64,000 bases of DNA from Chlorops oryzae (lineage: Eukaryota > Arthropoda > Insecta > Diptera > Chloropidae), in assembly GCA_020466095.1 (NCBI GenBank), contig CM035808.1:23884296-23948295 (forward strand), written 5' to 3'. A program made the translations under genes and the position numbers. Below the pieces are notes generated by a model that had not been told where the DNA came from, made no database searches, and was given only the letters and a program-made list of their open reading frames with translations. Shown piece after piece: positions 1 through 11,131 of the stretch. How positions within the stretch are numbered: position 1 is the first letter of the stretch; each line of letters starts with the position of its first letter.

Positions 1-2642
1 GGACCAGGAGACTCATTGTCAATGTCGCGTTGTTCAGATTCAGTTCGATTTGATTTTTGCATATGATTATTTGCTAAGATTGTGGAGACTTCTAAGGAAT
101 CAGTTAAAGAATGCTCCAACTCAGCACGTTCATCATTGATTTGTTGCGCCCAATTCGCACCTATTTTTTTAGTTGGCAAATTTTTACTGAGACTACAAAC
201 GTTTGAGATTTTAGGAAGTCTCGATGGTTCGATAGCAGTTTTTTTTGTCGAGACGTTCTTCGCAATGCCTGTCGCGCTTGAATTATTTGCCAAGCTAATG
301 ACACTCGAAATTTGCAAATTGGAAGTATTCGGTGTATCGAGTTTTTTAGGGTTAGGCGCTTCCGCGTTCAATGCACTTTTGACAAGCGCAGAAATTTCAG
401 TTGGTTCCAAACCAGAGCTGATTGATGTTATTTGAAAGTCCTTACTAACGTTCGTAAAATATGGCACGTCGCCAGGCAAACTCTCTATTGTTGTGGGAAC
501 AATACTTTCAACTAAATTCTCAGTACTCAAGGGAGGTGTTTCACGTGGATTAAATTGTATCAGATCACTAAAACTATTCGAATCGTTCATTAGAGTTTCC
601 ATTAAATTACTTGAAGGAGAAGCCAATTCGGCTTGCAAAGATACGCTAGACGATAGACAGTCTCCGGACAGACGCCTTAATTTCAAACGTGGTTGCTGCT
701 CAGCGGTCGAGATGCAATTTGGCTTATTTTGCAACACAGTTGCTGTTAGTATATCATTATCGACCTGCGGTTCTAATCTGATCATGATATGCTTGTCAAG
801 CAAATGTTTGAACTCATCCGAAAATGTTAGCTCGCACGTGGGGGGTTCATTTTCTTTCACTTTCACTTGTAGTGCACAGGTATTACAGTAGCCGTTCCAT
901 CTAGATTGTGGATGCTCCAAAAGGAAATGATTTTCTAAACCGATTGCCTCACTTGAGTATAGAAAAGTGCAACGATCAGAAAAACAGTAAAACCGATAAA
1001 CTAAGTTCGATTTATCGGGAATATTATTATCAGCGTATGTATAGCCAATATTTTGTATTCGATTCATGCCACCAAAATTTAAGCAATCAGTCGTCGCACT
1101 ATTTAGTTCCAATGGTGGATTTAGATTCGCATCAACACCGTACTCCGTTCCTTGAGAGGCAACAAAGTCGAGTGCCTCTTGTATGCTGGTCTGTTGGTTA
1201 TCTGTATTATGGATACAAACTGAATTGGCGGGTTCTTCAACATCAATGTCCATGAGACCACTAAGATTCGTACCCAAAAATGTTGTTATATCACTCAGTT
1301 CTTTTAAAGGACCAGACGGAGCCAATTCGGGTGCTATTTCAATTGGATCATGACATGGAGAATCTGGTAATAAGTCCTCAAGGTTCGCAATCATCGGACG
1401 AAAGCCTAGAACGGGCGAAGAAGAAGAAACGGTTGCTATTGGCTCCGTATTAGTAATCGAAGTAGTGGCAGTATTGACGCCGCTCGTACTCATCGTTTCA
1501 TCTGTTGACACAGCTGGGAGATTAACTTCATTCTCAATTGTAGCTTTTTTTATTGTTTCTTCGAACTTGCCTTCTGAATCCTTTTCACTTGTATCCAAAC
1601 TATTACTGAAGATGTTAAGCAGTGGCTTAAAAGTTGTTAGCTTTTTAGTAAGCTTTGTTGAAGGTGCTATATTAGCGTAGAATCTTGTAAGCTTCTGCAG
1701 TCGGTTCTTTTTGGTCTTTTGTATTTTTGAATCCTTCGTGTTTTGATTTGATGATGAACTTGAATGTGCAACTGAATTTGGTGCGGTCTCAAAAATTTCA
1801 ATATCCTCCCAGCCATCGTCATCCTCTTCGATTGTTAGATCGATTTCGTCATCACTTTTTTCGGCTATTTCAGCAGCAGTTTCACTTGTGTCTTTTGATG
1901 TTTCCTGCGAAACTTGATTTACTGATGACGTAGCTTCGGTTTCCATGACAATCGATAGAGGATCCGAATCATAAAGATTTTGAACGCTTTCATCCGCATT
2001 ATCGTCATTATTTTGTGATTTTTCTGTATTTTCTGGTAAATATGTTTCTTCTTCGCTTTGCTTTGAAGGATTTGCTGGCCCAATTGTTTCAACTTCCTTG
2101 GAACATTTTTTTGCTAAATTATGTGCCGTATTCGCTTCAGCCTCTTTAAGACGTTGACTCAAACGCTCGGCCATTGAAATATTGCCACATAATCTTGGCT
2201 TCGGTGAACTATGGGTACATATGTCTGTTTCACTATCAACTGTTAATAGCTTCCTTGCGAATACTGTTGGAGCTTCATCATCGTTCGAATCATCTGTCGT
2301 TGATAAAAATACACTAGAAGGTGGTGCTGCTAGAGTGTTAGCTTTACGGGTTTCGGAAGTATTGTTTCCTTTTACACTGCTATTTGCATCTGCACTCTGT
2401 ATGACAATTTCTGTAGCTTTAATATTCGTAGGTTTTTCCTTTATTACCTTAACAGATGGAATTTGAATTTCACTTGTATTTCCATCAGTTGCCATATTCT
2501 CTTTTATATAAATAGGAATTTCAAGTTCATTTTTATTCGCTTCCGATTTTTCGACTTTCTTTGCTGCTTTGGCTTTCTTAAGGTCAACGTTGTGATTTGA
2601 TTGCTGTTTTTTCTGTTTAGGTTTATAACGGTCGTCGTCGTC
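1..2642 (-). CDS. Same zinc-finger gene, C-terminal part in a shifted frame (partial, runs off window)
   Basis: On the minus strand the frame using plus triplets that start at multiples of 3 has no stop that I can find from 2642 to the window edge, about 880 codons. It lacks a usable initiator and continues the preceding protein in style: Ser/Asn/Glu-rich disorder, a strongly acidic patch (IEEDDDGWEDIEIFE, about 1790-1840), and a C-terminal zinc-binding module near 885-1010 with CFSDRC, HFLLEH and CNTC. An in-frame TGA at 2645-2643 marks the upper limit. The other frame stays open to 2504, so the frame change must lie in 2507-2642. The GAC/ACG run at about 2635-2646 is the likely spot: one added base there gives a run of Asp and then RYKPKQKKQQ in the downstream frame. 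No GT-AG intron of suitable phase was found. The stop codon is outside the window; the full protein is over 2,700 residues. Confidence 0.75.
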
Positions 2643-5600
2643 TCAACGTCCGTGGTATCATCAACATCACTTAAACAAATGATATCTGATTTCATTTGCT
2701 GATTCAGTTTCATTTCCATTTCAACAAGTTCTTCCAATGTCTGTGCTTTTGGTACATCATCGGCTTTGATTAAATTTATTGTATAGCCTATGGAATCATT
2801 TATGGATTTCACATCATAGTCATGTTGCTCCATATAGTGTCGCTCCAGACTAACGCGTCCAAGACGCAAATAATTGCACAAATGGCAGACATACGCTTTG
2901 ATCGCATTACATTTAAAGGATTTGGTGAACTCATCATTGTGCAAATACCTTCCGCCAAGTGCTGCGCATTTATCCTTCATATGTCGCTCAATCAATGCAG
3001 GCTTATTGAAACATTTATGACACACCCGACACTCATAGGAGTATTCACCCGTATGCATTATAAAATGTTCCAACCAACCAACGGACGATGTATATTTGAA
3101 TTGGAAACAAAATGGGCAACGAGATAAGAAGAATGTTGTCATAGCTTTTTTTTTAGAGGTAAATTTTAAAATCGGTCTATTGAAAGTTGACGACTCCTGT
3201 TTCAACGCATGAAGGACAGACGGTGCAAGGCGCGAAACGTAGTGATCACTGTGACATTGTTTATAATGTGGCGAAATATGCATTACTTTCTTTTTACAAA
3301 TAACACAATTTTGTGAGTATCTTGACATCCAGTGCCATTTAGGGTTGATATTCTTAGGAGGCGATTTCGAATCTTTGATGCTACTTGATTGTATAACTTC
3401 AAAAGGCACTGATATATCGAGCACTTCGGTTTTGATTTTCTGGTTTCCAGATGCTATTTCTGCGTCTTTCGGTTCTTTTTGAGCAGAGCTTTCATAATCC
3501 TTTGCTTTCTTCTCATCATCAATGCCAGTGTTTTCAATGTTGTCATCGTTGGCATTGGCATTGTCGCTCGCTTCGTCTTTGTCTTTGTCTTTGTTTTCGT
3601 GTTCGTCATCGTCGTCAAGCAACGCTGCTGGTTTCTTACTCTTTGGGCATGGCCTGTAACGTTTTTGAAGTTTGTTCGATTTTTCAGCTTTCATCAATTT
3701 TGATGTAGATGCTGCTACAACAGCTATTGGCCCTTTTTGTTTTGCCAACCATTCATCGAGCTCATCTTCTTCGCGTAGTCTTATAGGTTTGACCGGTTTC
3801 AATATAGGCATACGCCGCAACAAGGGCTCGTTATCAGATTTTGTAAAGCTACAATTTGATGTTGTCGTGATGTCAGTGTTTACAGACGATACTGTTGAAA
3901 AATTTGCCCCAGTGTTGGATGATACTTGTGTGGTGTCCGACGAAAAAGAAGCATTACTGCAAGAGTTTTCATTGATATTTAAATTCTCATCACTTTCTTC
4001 TGCTGAATCCTGTTGCGATTGTTGTGCCTGTTGCCTGTGCGAAGAACGCTTGGTCATTCTCAGCGTTGGCAGCAAAACACGCGATTTCCGCATATATGGT
4101 AGGAATTTTCTCTGTGCTACCATCGATGCTGGTTGTGCTGTTGTGGCAGAAGAATTTGATTTCGATTCAATATCAGTATTGCCTTTATCGCATTCAGGGG
4201 TTTTTGATGAGCATGGTTCAACGAATGTGCACATTCGCTTGCCAGTCGCAGTTAAAACGCCTTCAGATATGAACATATCACGTATATCTTCATGTAAACG
4301 ATCAAGCTCATTGCGTTTCCGTCCTTTCGGTCTCATATGAGAAGCATCCGGTTGTGGTTCTTGTTTCTGTTGATCGCTCTCAGTATCGTTGAGTGCTGTG
4401 TCAAGACTAGCTTTTCCACTTTTGGTATCGTTCAAAGCTTTAGAAGTATCTTGGACTTTCTCGTTAGAAATATCAACATCTTTTGAAGAACTATCATGAC
4501 TATTCTTTTTAATCATAGATTCTCTTATGGTGAGAAGAGATTCAACTTCTTGTTCGCTAAGAATATCACGTAATTTATCAATAAGATCATCAGCATTCCC
4601 TGAGGGGTGAATGATCTTTTGTATAAATGTATCGAATATGCTATTTACATTGGGTAAGACATCTGTTAACTTTTCCTTCTTCTCTTCATTTTCAGACTTC
4701 TCCAACACTTCAACTGGTTCTTTTTTGATTTTGAGTTTAATTTCGGAGTCTACTTGTGTCCCACGACGTTTTCTCGTTTTGCTAGCCGACTCTTTTCCTG
4801 GTTTAGATTTGTCAGCTGCTTTTTCAATTTCTGGTTCAGTTTTGATCACAGGTTTTATTTTCGACTTCGGTCCTGGTTTCTTTCTGTCTTTGCTCAAAAC
4901 TTGACTTGGAGTGGATGATACCGCATCCTTTTTCTGCTCATTTGTTTTCAAATGCTTAAACACGGCTATACCTTGTTGAACTTCATTGAAATTGGCCGTC
5001 GTACGTGTTCGTCTTTTTCCAGTTATGATATTCTGTGTTGAAACTGTACATCCGTCATCAGTCTTTTCGAAAGAGATTTCTTTATTTCTTCGATTATTTG
5101 CATGCATTTTAATATCCGTTTCTTCAGTTTCTTTTTTACGTTCGCGTTCCTGTAAATCTTCAAACAGCATTGCATTGCATTGCCGTAATTTTTCTTTATC
5201 AACTTCAGGAGCGCTGGCTTTATCTATCATTGTGGCTCGTCGTCTTAATATGCGGCCAGGGGTCTGGGTCTTTGGCAATACTGTCGTCTTTGGACTACTT
5301 ACCCTAGGATCTTTGTTTAAATTTAAAGTTGTTGAAAGTTTTTTCTTCTCTCTGAAGCGTTCTCGTTGCGGTTTTGGCTGCAATGAATCCATCACATCAA
5401 CGTGTTTGTTTGTTTCGTTTTCCTTTCTGCTTAAGTCAGTTTCTTCTGGAACTATCTTATCTACTACTTTCTCCTTGGGTTTTCCGATTTGCTTTTCGAC
5501 TTTTTGCTCGATTTGCTTTTCGACTTTTTGCTCGATTTTCTTTTCGACTTTTTTCTCGATTTTCTTTTCGACTTTTTGCTCGATTTTCTTTTCGACTTTT

Positions 5601-7975
5601 TGCTCGATTTTCTTTTCGACTTTTTGCTCGATTTTCTTTTCGACTTTTTGCTCGATTTTCTTTTCGACTTTTTGCTCGATTACTTTTTCGCAGCTTTTAG
5701 TTTCGTCTTTCTTGTCAGATGTTCCTTTATTCAATTTTTCGAATGAATTGTCTGCAGCTGCAGCCGTTACTGCTCCCTTCTTTGGTATTTTGAAACTTTC
5801 CACTGACTTGGGAAGCTCACGATCTGTTAAATTGTTATTACGATATTTAGTATTTAAGCCGCTTACGTTGTTTGTAGCCACATCAGTTGCGTGATCCTCA
5901 ATCTCAATAATTTGATTTGGTATTTTCGCTTCTTGAGGTGTCCTTTTAGCTGCTTCTTCTGCTGCAGCACGAGCTCTCGCCTCTTTGTAAGCTCCATAAG
6001 TACGTGCAATCGAATAACTAGATTTTTCATTTGATGCATTATTTTGCAATGTACCAAATCGATCGTTAAAAGGTTTAACAAGCGAGGGAGACGTTGCTGG
6101 CACTCCGTGCCAATTAGAATGGAGAAATGAATTTGCCTCTTCTTGATGTTGAAGACTATTTTTTAAGCAGTTGTTATTTGTGGGAGAAACCACATTGTCC
6201 CAAGCAAACGATTGTCGCCTTTGAGTTAATGCTGTCGCATTATTATTGGCCGAATAATGGATGCTGGTATGTTCGACAGAATACGTTGAATTTCGATTGG
6301 GAAAAGGACGCGGTTGGGGAAACACATTATCATTGGCATTATCGTCGCAATCCCAGTTCTCATCGGAACTATCAGCTGAAACCAGAAGCGGTCGTTGCGT
6401 GTGCGTTGAATTGAATGGTGTTTTATTACGTTGCAATCGTGGATCGTTTATTTTGATTTGACTAGTCGGTTTTGTTGCTGAAGGAATACCGCTAATTGTT
6501 GTTGTTGTTGTTGACCCGTATATGGGGCTTGGCGTATTTGGAGCAACTGAATAATCCGAAATTGTTGGAGTGAGTTGAAAAGAGTTCGCAGCAGGTGCTT
6601 GTCGAAGATTAAGATTTGGTGGGTTATTGTTATTGCTTAATAAATTGCTTAGTGTATTTCCGTTAGCAATGTTGCTACATTTCCGAAGACGGGGGTCATT
6701 TGGGCGCAATGTTGGCAAAACATTTACATTTGAATTCGGCATAACTAGATTAGATGTCGATTTGGATGTTGCGCTACTATCGCCACGTGAATGCGGAGCG
6801 TACTTTAGAGCAATACGTTCTGATGGTGGTGATGAAAGTGTTGGCGTGATTTGAAAAGTGGAAGCATTACTGGAAGTTGTTGTTGCACTGGCAGAATTTA
6901 TTTCATTTTTCGTAAGTAGAGCAAACTTTTTTCTTACGAAATCCAAATTTGAATTGGAATCGTTAGATGTTTGTGTTGGTTTTTTATTAACGATGGAATT
7001 CGATGGTGCCGAGCGACGTGTCCCAATATCTGATATCCCCAAAATATCACTCGAATTCGACATTGAGTTCGAATTGGAGTTCGAGTTCGTATTTGCTTCA
7101 TTTAGTAATTGGGTTATATCGTTGGCGGAAAGTGGTGGACTTTTTAGAAAGTCAGGCACGTTTGCCGTTATTTTTGTTATTTTCAAAGGAGTTTGCATTA
7201 GTGGCAATGTTTGTGATAGCTTTACTGAAGTGGATATCATTGTGTTTTGGTTTCTGTTAAAGCTTTCGTCATTAACATAATCATCGCTGCCGCCATCAGA
7301 GACCTTTTCGCCTAATCTTGAAAAAATATTATGCCGCCGTCGCGTTGGAGAGGTTTCGTGCTTTTCGTATGCGTTTGGTGATTCGAATGGAATGTTATAA
7401 TTATCACTTCTGCGTTGAGAATAACTTGAATTTTTGTTCTCCTCCATTCGCTTCCTTTGCATTGATAGATATTGATCGATATTTACATCATCATATATCC
7501 TGGACGATTTTGTCGAGCTATGAGAGCTTCTTTCGCTTGAATTTTGATCTCTTGATAGATCAAAAGATCTCCTCCTGTCGCGGGAGCTTCTACGTTTTTC
7601 ACTACTATGATGATGTTTATGATGACTATGTTGGTGATGATCATGACGATGATGATGATGATCGCGATGGTGGTGATCATGACGGCGATGTGAACTTTTA
7701 TGTTTTCCATCTTTGCGCTCATCGTGATGACTACTACGGCTAGCCTCATAATTTTCTCTATTTCTTGACAAAATTGGCGGAGGTGAACAACGTCTTTCAG
7801 TTGGTATCACAACTGGCTGTCTTTTATCGAAAAACTCCTCCTCTTGTTGCGGTGGCGGACTTTCTGGACATTCAAGATCTTCTTGTGTCATCTTATTTTT
7901 TTTAATTTCTTTAGTTGATTCATTTTGTTTCTGTATTGGAGAATGGCTATTCCTTAGTATAAACTCAGTCTCGCC
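2504..7975 (-). CDS. Large multi-C2H2 zinc-finger nuclear protein, third exon, main frame
   Basis: This is the giant third exon (about residues 84-1880). It opens with 28 residues before the internal Met at 7891. In order it has a His/Arg/Ser-rich low-complexity N-terminus (about residues 160-230, many HH and HDHH runs), long Asn/Ser/Thr-rich disordered stretches, an E/K octapeptide repeat (about 845-915), and several KKEP/KTEPE motifs that resemble SUMO-acceptor sites. A block of zinc fingers lies at about 1638-1800: C-VI-C with HYKQCH; C-PF-C with HFIMH; C-RV-C with HMKDKC; C-HL-C with HYMEQH. Such proteins are usually nuclear DNA- or chromatin-binding factors; the partner is unknown. No linker of the classic TGEKP type is present apart from HTGEYSYEC. 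The frame ends at 2504 only because of an apparent frameshift (see next entry). Opposite-strand ORFs in this interval are shadows. The gene name is not recognised. Confidence 0.85.
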   Translation of the reverse strand, partial: GETEFILRNSHSPIQKQNESTKEIKKNKMTQEDLECPESPPPQQEEEFFDKRQPVVIPTERRCSPPPILSRNRENYEASRSSHHDERKDGKHKSSHRRHDHHHRDHHHHRHDHHQHSHHKHHHSSEKRRSSRDRRRSFDLSRDQNSSERSSHSSTKSSRIYDDVNIDQYLSMQRKRMEENKNSSYSQRRSDNYNIPFESPNAYEKHETSPTRRRHNIFSRLGEKVSDGGSDDYVNDESFNRNQNTMISTSVKLSQTLPLMQTPLKITKITANVPDFLKSPPLSANDITQLLNEANTNSNSNSNSMSNSSDILGISDIGTRRSAPSNSIVNKKPTQTSNDSNSNLDFVRKKFALLTKNEINSASATTTSSNASTFQITPTLSSPPSERIALKYAPHSRGDSSATSKSTSNLVMPNSNVNVLPTLRPNDPRLRKCSNIANGNTLSNLLSNNNNPPNLNLRQAPAANSFQLTPTISDYSVAPNTPSPIYGSTTTTTISGIPSATKPTSQIKINDPRLQRNKTPFNSTHTQRPLLVSADSSDENWDCDDNANDNVFPQPRPFPNRNSTYSVEHTSIHYSANNNATALTQRRQSFAWDNVVSPTNNNCLKNSLQHQEEANSFLHSNWHGVPATSPSLVKPFNDRFGTLQNNASNEKSSYSIARTYGAYKEARARAAAEEAAKRTPQEAKIPNQIIEIEDHATDVATNNVSGLNTKYRNNNLTDRELPKSVESFKIPKKGAVTAAAADNSFEKLNKGTSDKKDETKSCEKVIEQKVEKKIEQKVEKKIEQKVEKKIEQKVEKKIEQKVEKKIEKKVEKKIEQKVEKQIEQKVEKQIGKPKEKVVDKIVPEETDLSRKENETNKHVDVMDSLQPKPQRERFREKKKLSTTLNLNKDPRVSSPKTTVLPKTQTPGRILRRRATMIDKASAPEVDKEKLRQCNAMLFEDLQERERKKETEETDIKMHANNRRNKEISFEKTDDGCTVSTQNIITGKRRTRTTANFNEVQQGIAVFKHLKTNEQKKDAVSSTPSQVLSKDRKKPGPKSKIKPVIKTEPEIEKAADKSKPGKESASKTRKRRGTQVDSEIKLKIKKEPVEVLEKSENEEKKEKLTDVLPNVNSIFDTFIQKIIHPSGNADDLIDKLRDILSEQEVESLLTIRESMIKKNSHDSSSKDVDISNEKVQDTSKALNDTKSGKASLDTALNDTESDQQKQEPQPDASHMRPKGRKRNELDRLHEDIRDMFISEGVLTATGKRMCTFVEPCSSKTPECDKGNTDIESKSNSSATTAQPASMVAQRKFLPYMRKSRVLLPTLRMTKRSSHRQQAQQSQQDSAEESDENLNINENSCSNASFSSDTTQVSSNTGANFSTVSSVNTDITTTSNCSFTKSDNEPLLRRMPILKPVKPIRLREEDELDEWLAKQKGPIAVVAASTSKLMKAEKSNKLQKRYRPCPKSKKPAALLDDDDEHENKDKDKDEASDNANANDDNIENTGIDDEKKAKDYESSAQKEPKDAEIASGNQKIKTEVLDISVPFEVIQSSSIKDSKSPPKNINPKWHWMSRYSQNCVICKKKVMHISPHYKQCHSDHYVSRLAPSVLHALKQESSTFNRPILKFTSKKKAMTTFFLSRCPFCFQFKYTSSVGWLEHFIMHTGEYSYECRVCHKCFNKPALIERHMKDKCAALGGRYLHNDEFTKSFKCNAIKAYVCHLCNYLRLGRVSLERHYMEQHDYDVKSINDSIGYTINLIKADDVPKAQTLEELVEMEMKLNQQMKSDIICLSDVDDTTDVETTTTVINLNRKNSNQITTLTLRKPKQQRKSKNRKRIKMNLKFLFI
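5480..5700 (-). repeat. 24 bp coding minisatellite (E/K octapeptide repeat)
   Basis: About eight tandem copies of a 24 bp unit encode IEQKVEKK with variants such as IEKKVEKK and IEQKVEKQ. Its alternating charged composition suggests a long single alpha-helix or coiled coil. The copies are nearly identical at the nucleotide level, which points to recent slippage or unequal exchange. The period of 24 keeps frame. The three opposite-strand ORFs here (Phe/Leu-rich) are by-products. Confidence 0.9.
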
Positions 7976-8051
7976 CTAGTAGTGCAAAGAAAAATGAAAA
8001 CGATTAATAAAAATATTAATTTGAACTGATAAAAAAATTTTTTTTTTTTAC

Positions 8052-8121
8052 CTGTAACTCCATTTTACGCTGCAATTTGGTTACAACATTTTCACATTTC
8101 ACCAACAATTCCCATTTGAAT
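8052..8121 (-). CDS. Zinc-finger protein gene, second coding exon (70 nt)
   Basis: This short internal exon is too small to stand out as an ORF. The acceptor is TTCTATAG|ATTC (AG at 8123-8122) and the donor is ACAG|GTAAAA (GT at 8051-8050). Entered in phase 2 it completes codon 60 (Thr) and adds 23 residues beginning FKWELLVKCENVVTKLQRK, ending in phase 0. That phase matches the third exon, whose acceptor is CTACTAG at 7976. The peptide continues the amphipathic helix of exon 1. Both flanking introns are about 75 nt, the usual short size in flies. Agreement of phase at both junctions is the main support. Confidence 0.75.
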
Positions 8122-8199
8122 CTATAGAATATGAAAAGTCATTTAGATTGTTTTTTTTTTTTTTTGGTTCTTCAAAATGCAGTTGTAAGTTTTACGTAC

Positions 8200-8378
8200 G
8201 TTTGAGACCGATCGTTGAGTAAATTATACAATTTTTGTATTTTATCCAACTGAGTCTGCCGCGCGGGATCATTGATATTGTTATTTCTTAGTCGCTCAAG
8301 TACTTTTAACAGGAATGGCATGCTCTGCTGCAATTCTTGTAGCTTATTATCACATTTTTGTTGCATCTCTGCGTCCAT
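8200..8378 (-). CDS. Zinc-finger protein gene, first coding exon
   Basis: This exon encodes residues 1-59 plus two bases of codon 60 of the large protein that continues leftwards. The start is the ATG at 8378, preceded on the minus strand by a short run of AAATC repeats that looks like 5' leader. The peptide is Leu/Gln-rich (it contains LQELQQSMPFLLKVLERL) and should form a helical or coiled-coil segment. The donor is AAC|GTACGT with GT at 8199-8198. This phase joins exactly to the next exon and keeps the frame, whereas reading through the donor ends within a few codons. A possible 5'-leader acceptor (TTTTCAG) lies near 8462, so an untranslated upstream exon is likely. I do not recognise the ortholog; no enzymatic role is visible. 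The splice model is inferred from sequence only. Confidence 0.75.
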
Positions 8379-10849
8379 TTTGGATTCGATTTGATTTGAT
8401 TTGATTTGTTTGATTTGTTATCGAAAGGACTCTTGGTCTGCTTGTGCATCAAATTTCAAACTGAAAATCAGAAATATGAAAATTAATTTTTATTCAAAAA
8501 CAAAACTAAGGAACTAAGGAAATCAGGACAAAGAAAAAAAAAAAATCGAATTCTGTTTCTGGTGTTTTTCACTTGTTTGAATTAAAATCGAATTCTTGTT
8601 CATTTTCTTGTTATATTTAGCGCTATTTACTTAGGAGTTTCCTTTTTGTGTTATGTAATTAATGCGATTGTTTCTCTTTTCTTATAATGAACCCGTCAAT
8701 TATATCGGAATAGTGAAGTTTCCTTGTTTAGCTATGAGTACAAACTTTTAGCTTCATTAATGATGCTTGCTATGGAGTATTCGACCAATTAACCCCGTGC
8801 CTTTGGATAAGGTTGAAAGACATTGAACGATTGTGTGTCAAGCGGGACTCCAATAACAAACGAAACCTGCTGGTGTCTTTAAATGCCAAAACGTTCCAAT
8901 TGATATATAAAAAGGAGCCGCGGAGGTCTTGCTTATTGATTCTTATGTTCGTGCAGCTTATCTTTTGATTCAATTCAACACCTGAATTGGTTTTAGACAT
9001 TCGAACGTCACAAAAACATATAGGTAGGTATTAAAAATTAAATATAAAGAACAAAATCTGTTATGATAGTCTTGACTTTTAGAGAGCCTCGATAAAATCC
9101 AACGGAAAAATGCAACAAAAATAACAAAATATAGAAGACGATATCACACAATTGATCGAAAGGGAAAGACGTGCTTCAACGCTGCAGAAATTTTGTTCTC
9201 GTTAAGAGAACATATATTTGCATCTTATAAATAGATTATAAATTCTGGGATGTCTTTGCAAACAATAAATTGAAGACGATTCTTGGAACACACCTATATT
9301 CAATAATTGGAATCTCTTCAACTTTTAAACATTCAAGAAGTATAACCACTTCCGGCAATTCAAGGAATATAAAATTATATGACATGAAATTTATTTGAGG
9401 CCCGCCAAAAGTCAGCAAACCCTTTTGCAAAATTGGACCACAAGTTATTGGCTATGGAGGGCAAAAATCTTCATTAATTTTAAATGTCCTTGGGACGAAT
9501 CAATAATTCTCTTCGCTTATGGGTTTGACCATCTTGAATTTAAATGGAATGTTATTCGCTTTGAAAATAAACCAAGAGTGTTCATTGTATCTATAAGGTT
9601 CTGTCTTTTAAATAGCATACTTAAAAAACCACATAAATTCAGGTCAATTACTTTTTTTTTGCTGTAAGAGTTCGGATGTTATGACGATTTCGTTCAAGCG
9701 ATTTTCAAACATAAATTGACAGTGTGGTAGTGGAATAGGGTAGATATTATTTTCCTTTTGTTTGCTTGCAATTGCTCCGTCCTTTTCTGCTTTCTCGGTG
9801 AACTGCTTTAAAAATCAAAAATTAATTGCGTCGTTCTTCTCACAATCCATCGTTTTTGTGTGGCACGTAGGTACATATACGTATACCAAAGCGATACACA
9901 CGAACTCTTTCTTCTTGAAAAACTTCTTTCTCAAGGCTCAAGTGCTCCTCCAAAAAACCATTTTCAACAACGCCAGCGATCAAGAAACGACACAAAGACA
10001 CACACAAACTTTTAATCCAGGTTATTATAGCATCGGTTAATTCCACAATTTTATAAAGATCTTGTTGCCCATCACTTGGACTAGATGTTGCTGCTTCTAT
10101 CGATGTTTGTGAATGCTCGTTTATAACTTTACTGAAATCATTTCGAAAAGGGGTTCTCTCCTTTGCCCTCACTTCGTTCAGCATCGATTCTTCTAGCTAA
10201 CGCCATTTGACATTTTCTTGATTCGGGCAACAAAATTTTTTCGCTTTGGCTCCGCATTGAATTCTTTATTCGTTTTCTCAATTTTAAGTATGTAGGTATG
10301 TATCTGGCACGTGGTTTTGGGTTTACTTTTCGGTTTGCTCTTGTTGCACAATGTGTTTTATTGAAATTCGAATGAAGTTTTGCAACTAAAGGGAATTTCA
10401 AACGCAGAAACCAATCTTCTACCTCCCATCGAAATATTTTGTTTGACAGTTCTAAGTCGACTGAATGCAATAACAGAATATCAAGCACAAAGCAGAGACG
10501 AAAACTAATTACGGGTTGCGCGCGTACATCTCACCACGTGGTGAACAGATGATGTGATGATTTGCGACACACGGTAGACTGATTCCTTCGTGTCAAATCA
10601 GGTGACGGAAACAAAGTCACTTCCGACCAGAATTAAGGCGTATTAATATAGGTGGTCGTAGTGCGAACTGTTCTCCTTTTTTTTTTTTTATCTCGGAACT
10701 GTCAAATTTTCTTAGAACTTCGTTTGCTTACATTTTTGAACGAAATTTGAAATTTTTATTAACAAAATGTTAGCAAATGTCTGCCGAATTTAGAATTTCC
10801 GAGCCATTTACACTGTTGTTGTACTGCTGCGACGTCCTATATATCCCAC
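8379..10849. other. Upstream non-coding region of the zinc-finger gene
   Basis: No convincing coding sequence. The first 80 bp upstream of the ATG look like 5' leader with AAATC repeats at about 8392-8412 and a possible leader acceptor at 8462. The sequence from about 9760 to 10500 is less AT-rich and has short open frames on both strands (up to 116 codons). None has a recognisable domain or codon pattern, and they overlap each other, so I do not call them. The promoter of the minus-strand gene is probably somewhere here. Confidence 0.5.
8904..8912 (+). promoter_or_regulatory. TATA-box-like sequence
   Basis: TATATAAAA is followed by GC-richer sequence (GGAGCCGCGGAGG), an arrangement seen in TATA promoters and transposon promoters. 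No ORF of more than a few codons follows within 100 bp on the plus strand, so the transcript, if any, is unknown. Confidence 0.2.
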
Positions 10850-11131
10850 CCAACATTTGGAAGACTGTTTTATGAGAAGTTTCATTTACGAGTCTTTTTC
10901 GAGCCCCCTTCATGATTAGAAAATGATTGATCATCACATGCATGATTAAAAGAAGACTCGAAAACGACTCTCCAATATGTTTCAAAAGCGAGTCGTATTC
11001 AAATTGCAACAACAAAATATAGAGCAATCGCCAATTAATCACGTAGGGGATTGAAATATGATCATTCAAATTGTTTCTATCTTATATTTCACTCAAAATT
11101 GAATTGAATGGAATTTGACTTTAAACTTTAA

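Noticed and set aside
2504..2700. Intron explaining the frame change in the zinc-finger gene
   Set aside because: GT...AG pairs tested (for example GTGATG to CTAAACAG, 58 nt) give the wrong phase and lack a pyrimidine tract; a one-base indel fits better.
3672..7749. Plus-strand and minor minus-frame ORFs (for example 4986-5894, 3672-4340, 7318-7743)
   Set aside because: Shadows of the minus-strand zinc-finger exon, with no independent start context or domain.
9840..10488. Minus-strand ORFs of 114 and 116 codons
   Set aside because: They overlap each other and a plus-strand frame, with no recognisable domain; more likely promoter or leader DNA.
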